A stretch of 64,000 nt of DNA from Podocnemis expansa (Eukaryota; Chordata; Testudines; Podocnemididae). A program made the position numbers and the translations under genes. Each line of letters opens with the position of its first letter. The first letter of the stretch is position 1. The stretch covers positions 5,233,537 to 5,297,536 of the forward strand of contig ML682067.1 in the NCBI GenBank assembly GCA_007922195.1. Direction: 5' to 3'. Positions 35,721 through 47,035 of this stretch are shown in pieces. The notes under the pieces were generated by a model. That model ran no database searches. It had not been told where the DNA came from and saw only the letters and a list, made by a program, of their open reading frames with translations.

Positions 35721-36009
35721 ATCTAATACATTAGTGTTTCAAATCCTCCAGAAAAAAATGTGCATCATCTCAATTTTGCCCTTTGGCCACCTGCATTTAG
35801 AATATTTATGTTTTAGAACTGAAAGACTGATACCTCACTTTTAATTTGAAGATTAGTTTTCACAAGCTTTATGAGCTGTAATTTTGGTTCAATAGAATAT
35901 TGTTTATGATGAAACAACATTTGTTTTATATTGATTTTCATTAACCTTTATACAACATTTTATGACACACTTGGACAGTATTCATGGCACACTGGTTGAA
36001 AACCACTGG

Positions 36010-36560
36010 TATAGATGCTTCCTACATTGAAAGATTGGCTTTTTCCATCGATATAGTCAATTCAGCTTTCCAAGAGGCATTAGCTGTCCAAAAGGCATAA
36101 CTCTTCCATCTACCCTGGGAGTTATGTTGATCTAACTATCGCTATGTCTGTATATACAGTACAGCTGCACTGCTGCAGCACCTTTAGTAAAGATGGTCTG
36201 TGGAGCAGCTTTCCCTCCAATATAGCTCTGTGCCCTTTGGCGCTTAAGTTGGTGTAACTTATGTTGCTCAAGGGTGGAATATTCAAACCCATGAGTGACA
36301 TAAATTTTTCCAACATGGGTGGGAGTGTAGACAAAGCCTCTGTTACACAAAGTGCAAAGTGTTTCACAACCCTGAATGATGTAGCTAGTTTGATCTAATT
36401 TTGAAGTGTAAACCAGGCCTAAAATACCATTTTAAACAAACCAGCTTAAGTGTGTCTGCTCTAGATGTCTGCACTGGCTTAACGAGATAGAGGTTTAAAT
36501 CTATTTAGTTAAACTGGTGCACTCTTCTAGCATAGACAAAACCTTGGAGTTTAAAAAATG
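36010..36560. repeat. Degenerate GGCTATGTCTACAC-family remains
   Basis: Right-end-like motifs AGTGTAGACAAAGCCT (36327-36342), AAGTGTAAACCAGGCCT (36404-36420) and AGCATAGACAAAACCT (36529-36544) suggest two or three overlapping old copies. Complete boundaries cannot be drawn. Confidence 0.4.
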
Positions 36561-37639
36561 TGTTGTGTCAGGCTTCTTTGACATTAGCAGAAGAAAGGAT
36601 CAATCTTGCAACCTCTTACTGATCCAAGAAATCATTACTTAAGTGAGTTGTCATGATTATTTACGTGTTTATACATAGTGGAACAGTCATTGTGTTTGCG
36701 GAGATTTTGATAAACCAGTGAAATGATCAGGAGCCACTTAACAGTGTAATATTGATTATCATATTTGTTGCAAACAGCAGTCAAACTCAGTAGGCCTCTC
36801 TAAAGGCCTATGGAGCCTTGGCATGACTAAGCCAGGAGGAGGTTTGGGCAATCACAGGAAGGGAGGCTCTTTTGGCTCAGCCTTTGCCTGACCCTGCTCC
36901 CATTCCTGATGAAGTCTGTGGGGGACATGCTGGAATGTGGTCTCTAGGAGAAGACCAATAAGCTTATTTATGTATATCCTATGAGATATGTTTGCCCAGG
37001 CCTCAAGATGTGTAGAATCAGTAGGAGCACATCTAGTTAAATAAGTACTCTGGTGACCTTAGGTCTAACTTGAAATTGTTAGTTAGTCCAACAAGCTTTT
37101 TCTTTTTCTTCTTGACATTTTACTGTCTACCAACAAGCATAATAGCGGGGGGGGGGGAGGTTGATTCTTTGGAATCTCTTCTTGAACACAGCTTTGAGAT
37201 CCTTCAATTACAGCTGGGAAGTCATTGCTGTTTCCACTTGAAAGCCACCACAAAATTTGGTAATTATTGAGGGTTTGGGTGTTTTACTAACCTTTTGTGA
37301 GTGTGTGTGAGTGTCTGAGCCTATGTAAAACATAGCTTTAAAGTAAGAGCAATCTAGTGTAACACTGTTTCTACCAGCCCATTTATCAGCTGATGGCCAT
37401 GTCTCTATTTGGCTTATTTCCTGATATCACCTCTCACAAAGTAAAGTTGCCATGAGCTTTGGGTGAGCAGAATCCAAGGAAACAATTGGGCTAGAAAGTG
37501 AGGGAGCAAGAAACTGACTGTAGTGAAGTGGTTGGGTGGGAGTTACTGGGTCCAGTCCCCATCTGGTAGGTGGGAGTTACTGGATCCAGTCCTCATCCTT
37601 CAATAACTTTCATTTTATATTCACTGTGGAGCTGCTTTA
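36561..37639. other. Flanking DNA, no gene recognised
   Basis: AT-rich sequence with a G9 run near 37147-37155 and a roughly 29-bp tandem duplication of GGTGGGAGTTACTGGxTCCAG at 37537-37590. Nothing coding. Confidence 0.5.
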
Positions 37640-40600
37640 GCAGGAGAATCATGGAATCATAGAATCGTAGAACTGCAAGGGAGTTCAGTAGGTCATAGAA
37701 TCATAGAATCATAGGGTTGGAAGGGACCCCACGAGGTCATCTAGTCCAACCCCCTGCCAAAAAAAAGCAGGACCACTCCCATTAGATCATCCCAGTCAGT
37801 GTTTTGTCTAGCTGGGACTTGAACACCTCCAGAGATGGAGATTCCACCACCTCCCTAGGCAACTTATTCCAATGCTTCACCACTCGCCTAGTAAGGAAGT
37901 TTTTCCTAATATCCAGCCTGGACCGCCCCAGCTGTAACTTGAAACCATTGCTTCTCGTTCTGCCCTCTGTTACTACCGAGAACAGTCGAGCTCCCTCCTC
38001 CTTGGAGCAACCCTTCAAGTAGTTGAAGGTTGCTATCAAATCCCCCCTCAGTCTTCTCTTCTGCAGGCTAAATAAGCCTAGTTCCTTCAGTCTTTCTTCA
38101 TAGGGCTTGTGCTCCAGCCCTTTGATCATTTTGGTTGCCCTCCTCTGGACTCTCTCTAATTTGTCCATGTCCTTTTTGTAGTGGGGAGCCCAAAACTGGA
38201 CACAGTATTCCAGATGTGGCCTCACTAGTGCAGAATAGAGGGGAATGATCACATCCCTTGATCTGCTGGTAACACTTCTTCTGATGCAGCCCAGTATGCC
38301 ATTGGCCTTTTTGGCAGCAAGAGCACACTGCTGACTCATGTCCAGCTTCCCATCCACCATGACTCCCAGGTCCTTTTCTCCAGTGCTGCTATTTAGCTGA
38401 TCACTCCCCAGCCTGTAGCAGTACATGGGGTTTTTTCGTCCCAAGTGCAGGATTTTACACTTATCCTTGTTGAACCTCATGAGATTCCTCTTGGCTCACT
38501 GCTCCAATTTGTCTAGGTCTCCCTGAATCCTGTCCCCGCCCTCTAGGGTGTCTACCGTTCCCCCCAGTTTGGTATCATCTGCAAACTTACTAAGTGTGCA
38601 ATCTATCCCATCATCCAGATCATTAATGAAAACATTGAACAGAACTGGCCCCAGGACCGACCCCTGGGGCACACCACTTGTTACTGCCTGCCAACTTGAC
38701 ATGGAGCCATTGATTCCTACACGCTGAAACCGTTGTTCTAGCCAGTTTTCTATCCACCTTACAGTCCACGCATCTAACCCATACTTCCTTAATTTGCCAA
38801 TGAGAATGCTGTGGGAAACCGTATCAAAAGCCTTGCTAAAGTCAAGGTATATCACATCAACGGCTCTTCCCGCATCCACAAATCCAGTCATCTCATCATA
38901 GAAGGCGATGAGGTTGGTCAGGCATGATTTACCCTTGGTGCATCCATGCTGACTGTTCCTGATTACTCTATTTTCCTCCAAGTGTTTCAGGATGGATTCT
39001 TTGAGAAGCTGCTCCATGATTTTTCCAGGGATTGAGGTGAGGCTGACAGGTCTGTAATTCCCTGGATCCTCCTTTTTGCCTTTCTTGAAGATAGGTACTA
39101 TATTTGCTTTTTTCCAGTCCTCCGGCACCTCCCCCGTTCGCCACGAGTTTTCAAAGATAATGGCCAACGGTACTGCTATCTCATCAGCCAGCTCCCTCAG
39201 CACCCTCGGATGCAGTTCATCTGGCCCCATGGACTTGTGCACATCTAGTTTCTTTAAGCAGTCCCTAACCTGACCTTCTGTCACCAAGGGCCTCTCTTCT
39301 TCTCCCCAGTCTACTGTACCTAGTGTAGTGGGCTGGGAGCTGACCCTGCTTGTGAAAACTGAAGTAAAAAAAGCATTGAGCACTTCAGCTTTTTCCTCAT
39401 CCTCTGTCACGAGGATGCCTGCCCTATTCAGTAAGGGACCTACACCATTCCTGATCCTCTTCTTGTTATTGATATACTTGTAGAACCCCTTCCTGTTATC
39501 CTTCACATCCCTTGCTAGTCGCAACTCCATTTGTCCTTTGGCCTTTCTGATTTTATCCCTGCAGTCCCGAGCAATGTCTTTATATGCCTCCTTAGTCATC
39601 TGTCCTAGCTTCCACTTCCTGTAAGCGTCCTTTTTATGCTTCAGCTCAGTGCAGAGCTCTCTGTTAAGCCACAGTGGGCGCCTTCCACATTTGCTGTGCT
39701 TTCTCCTTATCGGAATTGTATCTTCCTGTGCCCTTAGCAGGGTTTCTTTAAAATGCACCCAACTCTCTTGGACACCTTTCCCCTTCAGATCAGCCTCCCA
39801 AGGGATCCTGCCCATCAGTTCCCTGAGGGAGACAAAATCTGCTTTTCTGAAGTCCAGGGTCTGTGTTTTGCTTCTTTCCTTCTTTCCTTTAATCATCAAC
39901 TTGAACTCAATCATTTCATGGTCACTGCTACCCAGGCTGCCATTGACTTCTACTTCCCTGATAAATTCTTCTCTATTTGTGAGCAGCAGATCGAGAGGCG
40001 CAAGGCCCCTCGTTGGTTGCTCCAGCATTTGTACCAGGAAGTTGTCCTCAACACTCTCCAGAAACTTCCTGGATTGCCTGTGCACTGCTGTATTGGCCTT
40101 CCAGCAGATGTCAGGGTAATTGAAGTCCCCCATGAGAACCAGGGCCTGTGCTCTAGAAACTTCTGTCAGTTGTCCACAGAATGCCTCATCCACCTCCTCC
40201 TTCTGATCTGGTGGTCTGTAGCAGACACCTACCACAACATCCCCCTTGTTGCTCTCCCCTCTAAACTTAACCCACAGACTTTCAACTGGCTTGTTTCCAC
40301 TTTCATAATGAAGCTCTGAGCAGTCATAGAGCTCCTTTACATATAGTGCTACTCCTCCCCCTTTCCTTCCCTGCCTGTCCTTCCTGAACAGTCTATACCC
40401 ATCTATTGCAGAGCTCCAGTCATGCAAACTATTCCACCACGTCTCTGTTATCCCAATCATGTCATAGTTCTTTGTCTGCGCCAGTACTACCGATTCCTCC
40501 TGCTTGTTTCCCAGGCTCCTTGCATTTGTGTATAGGCACCTAAGATACCCAGCTGATTGCCCTACTTTCCCATTTTGATTTTCAATTCTATTGTATCTAC

Positions 40601-40795
40601 CTCCCTGGATTTTCTTTTGGTGTTGACCTCCCCCACCTGCCTCAGGCATTAGGGCTTCATTAGAGCATCTAAGAAGGTTATTTGATTCCCCCCGCATGTT
40701 CCAATTATCCTCTCTTCTATCCCTGGAGTTACAGTCCCGGCACCCCCCAAGTTCCATCCCATCTGGTCTAGTTCCCTGCACCTGGCAGGACTAAG
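37640..40795 (-). mobile_element. Nearly full-length CR1 LINE
   Basis: About 3.15 kb in minus orientation. The 3' end on the left shows the CR1 octamer-like tail (ATCATAGAATCATAGAATCA at 37695-37714 and a looser copy at 37650-37669) preceding GGGTTGGAAGGGACCCCACG. ORF2 fills almost the whole element. The right edge falls just upstream of ORF2, so ORF1 and the 5' UTR are missing. Low divergence from coding consensus compared with all other LINEs here indicates a recent insertion. Confidence 0.9.
37782..40781 (-). pseudogene. CR1 ORF2 (endonuclease-reverse transcriptase) with one in-frame stop
   Basis: One continuous frame of 1000 codons interrupted by a single TGA at 38496-38498, where CR1 relatives have Trp (TGG). 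Numbering from 40781: APE-type endonuclease motifs TNARS (85-89), ITETWW (111-116), MGDFN (217-221), LLLTN (265-269) and SSDHEM (285-290); reverse transcriptase from about 505, with NYRPVS (575-580), YLDFSKAFD (645-653), [11 protein letters not shown] (702-712) and the catalytic FADD (733-736); then the CR1 C-terminal region ending at 37782. The first codon is GTG and a stop lies three codons upstream (40791-40793), so the natural start of ORF2 may have been lost by 5' truncation. Translation would stop at residue 761, after the RT catalytic box. Its endonuclease and RT signatures are otherwise complete. It nicks DNA and primes reverse transcription in the family; this copy is probably inactive without readthrough and ORF1. 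Confidence 0.9.
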
Positions 40796-40829
40796 TATTA
40801 TCTAGACCATTATTATCTAAGTATTATCT

Positions 40830-42395
40830 AGGGAGAACGATGGAGTCCCACATCAGACTTTGGCCTTACAAAAGGTAGATTGTGCCACACCAACCTGATT
40901 TCCCTTTTTGAGATGAAAACAGATTTTTTAGATAAAGAGAATGCAGTGTACCTAATTTACTTAGATTTCAAAAAGGTATTTGATACAGTTCCATATAGGG
41001 AATTATTAGTTAAGTAACAAAAGATAGGGATTTATATGGACACAGTAAGGTGGATGTGGAACTGGTTAATGGGGAGATGACAGCAGGTCATACTGAAGGA
41101 TGAACTGTCCACCTTTTTGTTACTCACCTTGGCACAAAAAGTGGGAATGTACTAATTAAGTTTGCAGATGATGCCAAGTTGGGAGGTATCGCCAACACAG
41201 AGAAGGATCAGGATATCGTAGAGAAAGATCTGGATTACCTTGTATCAGGAATAGAATGAAATTTAGTAATGGGAAGTGCAAGGTCATGCATTTAGGGATA
41301 AATAACAAGAATTTTTTCTGTAAGTTGAGGACACATCAGTTGGAAGGGATGGGGTGGAGAAGGACCTGGGAGTGCTGGTTGATTACAGGATGACTATGAG
41401 CTGCCAATATGATATGGCCATGAAAAAAGCTAATTCGGTCCTAGGATGCATCAGAAGAGGTATTTCAAGTAGAGATAGGGAGGTGTTAGTGTTGCTATAC
41501 AAGGCACTGGTGAGACCCCCATGGGATATCGCATGCAGTTCTGGCCCCCTATGTTTAAAAAAGATAAATTTTAATTGGAACAGGTGCAGAGAAGGGCTCT
41601 AAGGATGGTCTATGGAATGGAAAACCTGCCTTATGAGAGGAGACTCAAGGAGTTTGGCTTGTTCAGCTTAACCAAAAGAAGGTTGAGGGGTGATATGACT
41701 GCTTTCTATAAATACATCAGAGGGATAAATACCAGGTAGGGAAAGGAATTATTTGAGTACAGCACCAATGTGGACATAAGAACAAATGGGTACAAATTGT
41801 CAATCAGGAAATTTAGGCTTGAAATTAGATAGGTTTCTAATCTTCAAAGGACTAAAATTCTGTAATAGCCTTCCAAGGGGAGCTGTGGGGGCAAAAACAT
41901 AACTACCTTCAAAACTGAGCTTCAGAAGTTTATGGAGGGGATTGTATGATAGGATGACTTACTTTGGAAATTGACTGATCTTTGACTACTGGGGATGGAT
42001 AAGCCAGTGGCCTAAGAAGGGATGATAGATGGGGTGGGTTCTGACTTATTACAGAGAATTCTTTCATGGGTGACTGGCTGGTGAGACTTGCCCACAGGCT
42101 CAGGGCTTAACTGATCATATTTAGGGTCAGAAAGGAATTTTCCCCAGAGCTAGTTGGATAGGGCTCTGTTTTGTTTTTTGTTTTTTGCTTTCCTCTGTAA
42201 CGTGGTGTGTGGTTCACCTGCTGGTGAATTCTCTGTATCTTAAAGTCCTTAAATCATTATTTGAGGACTTTAATAAATCAGTCATAGGTTAGAGGCTTAT
42301 TGCTGGAGTGGGTTGGTTAGGTCTTGAGGCCTGCATTGTGTAGGAGGTCAGATTAGATGATCATACTAGTCCCTTCCGACTTTAGAGTCTATGAA
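40830..42395 (+). pseudogene. Decayed CR1-group LINE abutting the young CR1
   Basis: Plus-strand remains of reverse transcriptase (Y-L-I-Y-L-D-F-K-K around 40950; F-A-D-D-A-K-L-G-G around 41160) and the C-terminal region (L-G-V-L-V-D-Y-R-M-T near 41360). The 3' tail GAGGTCAGATTAGATGATCA lies near 42344-42363. Frameshifts and stops throughout. Same subfamily as 11590-12903. Confidence 0.8.
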
Positions 42396-43174
42396 TCTAT
42401 GTGACTATCCAATTGCTCAGTCACTCAGTCCCAACAGTGAAAAAGTTTGAGTACCAACCTCAACGCAGACTGTTAAAAACTAGGATAAAAAACCCCAAAT
42501 TAGGTGTGAGTTCTGAAGATTTAGATTTAGATTTCATCAATCAGCTGCACCAAGTGCAAACTCCTAAGGCAGTTTAACGGTCTTAACATGGAGTCACAGA
42601 CAGTCCCTTGGAAGAGCACCTAGATGAAGGTATCTCTGATAGACTGCCCTTTACACCAAGAATCATACCAATATTTGTGTTACTTCTGATTCCACAGGAC
42701 TAGTTCCCCAGCTCAATTTTGCTTTAGATATCACACCAAAAACAGAACTTGCAGCCAATCCTATAGTAATTCATAAAGGATTAATTAAATAGGAAAAGGA
42801 AATTAAAGACATTTACAATGTTAAAGTAAGCAAACTAACACATGAATGAGTCACAGTCTTAGGTTAGAAACAGAAAAGAGCATAAACTTTGGCCAGTTAA
42901 GTGTAAAAGGATACTTAGGCAGGCCAAAACCAGAATTTGATAAGCAACTGGAAAAGACAGAAAAGCTAATAGCATTTTTTTTAAGTGTCTCCGAAGTAGG
43001 AAGCCTGTCAAATGATCAGTGGGGTCATGGTTTGATCAAGGAGCTAAAGGTGCATTCAAGGAAGACAAGGTCACTGCAGAGAAATTAAATTGATTCTTTG
43101 CATCAGTCTTTACTGCAGAGGAAGTGAAAGAGATCCCCATAACTGAGTCACACTTTTTAGGTGACAGATCTGAG

Positions 43175-43842
43175 TGCAGGGGCACAGATAGATAACAAAC
43201 TGAATTTACCTTTAAAGTATATGTTAGTTAATGCTGTGTATATGTCCTTTAGTGTCATAAGTAAAATAATTCTGTAACCATTTAATAGACATTATAACCA
43301 ATGTCCAACAAGATTCTATATTGCCAGTTTGGAACTCCAGCTTAAATGTTTAGGCATATGGTTTAGGCATATGCTGTGTAAGTTCATCCACCGGTAAGTG
43401 TGTGACCACAGTGTGTGAATGAAGGGTATGTGTGTGAAGGGATCAGTCTCAACTGCCAGCCTGTCCTGATGAAACACAAGTACCATCTAATCGGCTGAAG
43501 AATGCAGAGATCTCTGATTAAAGCAAACAGAAAGAGCCACCCCAGAAAGAAAAGAGTAAAATACAATCAAGTCTGCAAGTGACTGGCGACCAATGATCTC
43601 ACAGGAACCCTGAGGCACCATGATACAGCAAATCCCATAGACTTACATGTGAGCCAGCAAGTATAAAAGATGAGTAAGAACATGGAAACTTTGGGTTTCA
43701 TTCTGCAACTGTCATCTTGGAGCATCTGATTTGTGACTGACAGAGGCCTGCCTCCCTCTTTCTGTTCAGCCAAGTTGGCCACTAGGCTGGCTCAAGCAAC
43801 GCATGAAAGGACTCGTAATTATGTCACGCCAGCTTGCAGAAC

Positions 43843-43876
<34 letters not shown>

Positions 43877-43976
43877 TGTGATAGCTTTTTGCTATTCTTA
43901 CTTTTACAATAAATGTGGCATATTGTCTTGTCCCCTGGAATAAGATCCTGCTAGTATTTTCTTTTAAAGTACAACA
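43175..43976 (+). mobile_element. Solo LTR of an endogenous retrovirus-like element
   Basis: 802 bp beginning TGCAGGGGCACAGATAGATA and ending AAAGTACAACA (TG..CA). Perfect 4-bp duplication TGAG at 43171-43174 and 43977-43980. It interrupts a LINE whose sequence reads through when the block is removed. A TATA box TATAAAAG (43662-43669) and AATAAA signal (43908-43913) lie in the expected U3-R order. No viral genes remain. Confidence 0.75.
43845..43872. repeat. (TG)14 microsatellite inside the solo LTR
   Basis: Fourteen perfect TG units between the TATA box and the polyadenylation signal of the LTR. Confidence 0.95.
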
Positions 43977-44676
43977 TGAGGAATGTCCCAGATTTGAAGT
44001 GTCAATAGAGTAGGTCTGGGAACAAACTGATAGACTAAACAGTAATAAGTCACTAGAACCAGATGATATTCAGCCAAGCATTCTTAATGAACTACACTGA
44101 TTGTCATATATAAGCTATTGCTTATATCAGTCGCAGTATCAGGTGACTGGAACATAGCTGATGTAATGCTGATTTTTAAGCACCGAGAAGCAACATTGGC
44201 AAATATAGGCTGGTAAGCCTAACTTAAGTACTAAGCAAATTGGTCGAATCCGAGTTAAAAAACAGAAGTTTCAGATATGTAGATGAACACGGAATTTTGG
44301 GGAATGGTCAACATGGTTTCGGTAAAAGGAAATCAAGCCTCACCAATCTGTTAGACTTCTTTGAGGGTATCAACAAGCATATGGAGAAGGGTGATCCAAT
44401 GGATATAGTGTACATGGCTTTTCTTAAATATTTTTACAAAGTTTGTCATTAACAGTTGTTAAACAAAGTAACCAGTCAGGGATAAGAGGGAAACTCCTCT
44501 CAGTAACTAGTTAAAAATGAGGAAACAAACAGTAGGAATAAATGGTCATTTTTCACCATGCAGAAAGATAAAAAGTGGTATCCCCTGAGGATTTGTACCA
44601 GGCCCAGTCCTGTTCATAAATGATATGGAAACTGTTAAACAGCGAGGTGGCAAATTGTGCTGATGATACAAACTCC

Positions 44677-44845
44677 AGAGGAGTAGCCATGTTAGTCTAG
44701 TTCAGCAAAACAAATAAGCACTCCTGTTGCACTTTTAAAGACTACCCAATTTATTTATTGCACAAAAGGTCATGTGATAAATAAATTGGTTAGTCTTTAA
44801 AAGTGCCACAGGACTCCTTGTTTTTGTTGGTGCTATAAAATTACT
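44677..44845. mobile_element. Hairpin-type repeat inserted in the LINE
   Basis: Left end CCAGAGGAGTAGCCATGTTA, then inverted arms: ACTTTTAAAGACTACCCAAT on the left and ATTGGTTAGTCTTTAAAAGT on the right, around a short loop. LINE sequence resumes after 44850. Confidence 0.8.
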
Positions 44846-45515
44846 CAAGACAGTTAAATCTAAAGAAGACTGTGGAGCATTACAAAGGAATCTCACAAAA
44901 CTGAGTGACTGGGCAACCAAATAGCAGATGAAATTCAGTGTTGATAGCTGCAAAGTAATGCTCAGTGGAAAAAATACTCCCAACTATACGTACCAAATGA
45001 TGGGATCTAAATCAGTTGTTACCACTGAAGAAAGATCTTAGAATCATTGTGGATTGCTCTCTGGAAACCTCTGCTCTACATACAGTGGCAGTCAAAAAAA
45101 GCTAACACTGCTGGGAGCTGTTAGGTAGGGGATAGATAATCAGACTTGAAATATCATAACACCACTCCAAGGTACATTCAAGATGTTGAATACCATGTAC
45201 CATGGTGATCACCCTACCTTCAAAAAGATATATTAAAATTAGAAAAAGTACAGGGAAGGGCAACAAAAAATTATTAGGGTATAGAAGATCTTCTGTAGAA
45301 AGAGAGATTATAAATATTGGGACTATTCATCTTAGAAAAACTTCTGGCTTCCAGAAGTTGGGAGTGGATGAAGAGAGGAAGGATCACTTGATAATTGCCC
45401 TCTTCTGATCATTTCCTTTGAAGCGTCTGGCACTGGCCATTGTCAGAAGCAGGATACTGGACTTAATGGACCAGTGTGGCCATTCTCATGTTCTTGCATT
45501 CAAAAGGTAAGATAG

Positions 45516-46940
45516 GGTTCTATGATCAGGAAGCTCTATTTGGTCTTTTGGGTTAACCCAGGCTAAGCAGCTGGGGATCTCTTGCTTAGAAGTTCCTTGC
45601 TGCACCCCTACTCCCACCCCCACCCCAAGATTCCAAAGCAGCACAGAGATCTCTTATTCCTTTGGTTTGTGGGTTTAAACCCCTTCCTATCATGTTCTCT
45701 GAGCATAAAACTCTTGATAGGAGGAGTTTATTTGCATGCATAACTCATCTTCAGTGGACGGAGACTAAAACGAGAGTCATTAGTCCTGTTGTTGGCAGTT
45801 TCTCAGTCTAGATGTAGAGAGTTTTCAGCAGTAGGATACTATCAAAGCCTATCTCGAATTGATGGGTCTCCTATTTCATGTGACGTGTAGCTATTTTCTG
45901 TAAAAAAGCAGCTCTTCATGCTCATAGTGTCTCTCTCCTGTATGGTCATTCATATAATGATAGAAACTGACAATGCAACCAAGCAAATACTGAATTACAA
46001 TATGGAATGTAGATGTTACACGTAAGATCCATGCACGCTGCAACTCACAAGCATTGAACAAAAGCTAACCATGAAACACTTTTTTATAGTTCCAATACCT
46101 ATTTTGTCAGTAATAACCCATAAGTGAGCCAGACAAATTCCAGAAATGTATCTGTCAGTGACCAGTTGAGACAAGAGGAACTTGGCAGTAGCTGACACTT
46201 TGCCTGCTAGCATCACAAGAGCACTTTCCTGAGAAGGAAAAACCATCAGTTCAAATCCTCTTTCCCTTTCTAGAAGAGAGGAGAGCACTGAATATAGAAC
46301 TCACAAATGCAACTTCTCTAATCACTGGCCAAAGAGGGATAAGGTTGCCCCTAAAACCACCGCCATCTCTTTCTCTTCTGGCTGTTTTATGTGATGGAAG
46401 GCAAGTGCGTAATTCATTCTGTCAGGCAGCAGCTTAGGTACCTAAAGAGCCTGACTCCAGGAGACAAGTTCTTTTTTGTGAATTACTAACCTGCAGCTGG
46501 GACCTAGGACCTATCTCCAAGAGAGGATCAGGGCTTAGCACACACCTCTCTGATTCTTTTCCCATTGGCTACCTTGGCTTTGCCCAAGCATGCTAGGTTT
46601 TATGGATTGCACTGAAGGATGTCTCTGTCTCCCTATTCATTGTATATGGAGTCTAGGTGCTTCGCTCAGGCTTTGTGAAGTGCAGTATTGTTCCTATGAT
46701 TTTCCGGGGTCCAAAAAACTTAGGCACTTTGATGCTCAGCGATGCAATGGTTAGACTCTCCTTGGATTGCACTGTGACCCACAGACCTCTTGATGCTATC
46801 CGGTAGAGTGCACAGGGGATGTGTAGAGTATACAGGGATCTCTTGGGTTAAATATATACATAATAAATTCACTACAGTATGGAATGTGGAAAGCTATACC
46901 AAAAGCCAGTAGTCTACTGTCACCATAATTGTTGCAAGAT
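45516..46940. other. Flanking DNA, no gene recognised
   Basis: Contains a weak tRNA-like patch on the minus strand near 46245-46330 (AGTGATTAGAGAAGTTGCAT, GGATTTGAACTGATGG) that may be an old SINE head. Otherwise nothing identifiable. Confidence 0.35.
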
Positions 46941-46944
46941 GTTT

Positions 46945-47035
46945 GTACCAGAAATGAATTTGTTAGTCTTTAAGAGTGTCTCTGGACTACCTGTTTGTTT
47001 TGCTTAACTAGACTAACATGACTACCCCTTTGGAA
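46945..47035. repeat. Hairpin-type repeat, right-end fragment
   Basis: TTTGTTAGTCTTTAAGAGTG .. CTGTTTGTTTTGCTTAACTA .. GACTACCCCTTTGGAAC: the inverse end of the family found at 13438-13894. Confidence 0.75.

Larger units (their letters stand above)
33735..36008. mobile_element. hAT-like element, outermost of a second nest
   Basis: Termini TAGTGGTTCCCAACCTTTTC and ..GGTTGAAAACCACTG. Octamers GAATAGAT (33727-33734) and GTATAGAT (36009-36016) match at 7 of 8. Its own sequence (33735-33828, 35437-35534, 35721-36008) is AT-rich with GACACACTTxxx and ATGGCACAC motifs. Two further elements lie inside. Confidence 0.75.
42890..45515 (+). mobile_element. Decayed CR1-group LINE split by an LTR and a hairpin repeat
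   Basis: Same LINE family as 480-2228: 42890-43174 (AAGTGTCTCCGAAGTAGGAA), then 43977-44676 (RT, including CAACATGGTTTCGGTAAAAG), then 44850-45515 with the 3' end GGCACTGGCCATTGTCAGAA near 45429. Intervening blocks are a solo LTR (43175-43976) and a hairpin repeat (44677-44845). Not functional. Confidence 0.75.

Noticed and set aside
38098..40319. Plus-strand open frames opposite CR1 ORF2
   Set aside because: Antisense shadows of the CR1 coding sequence.
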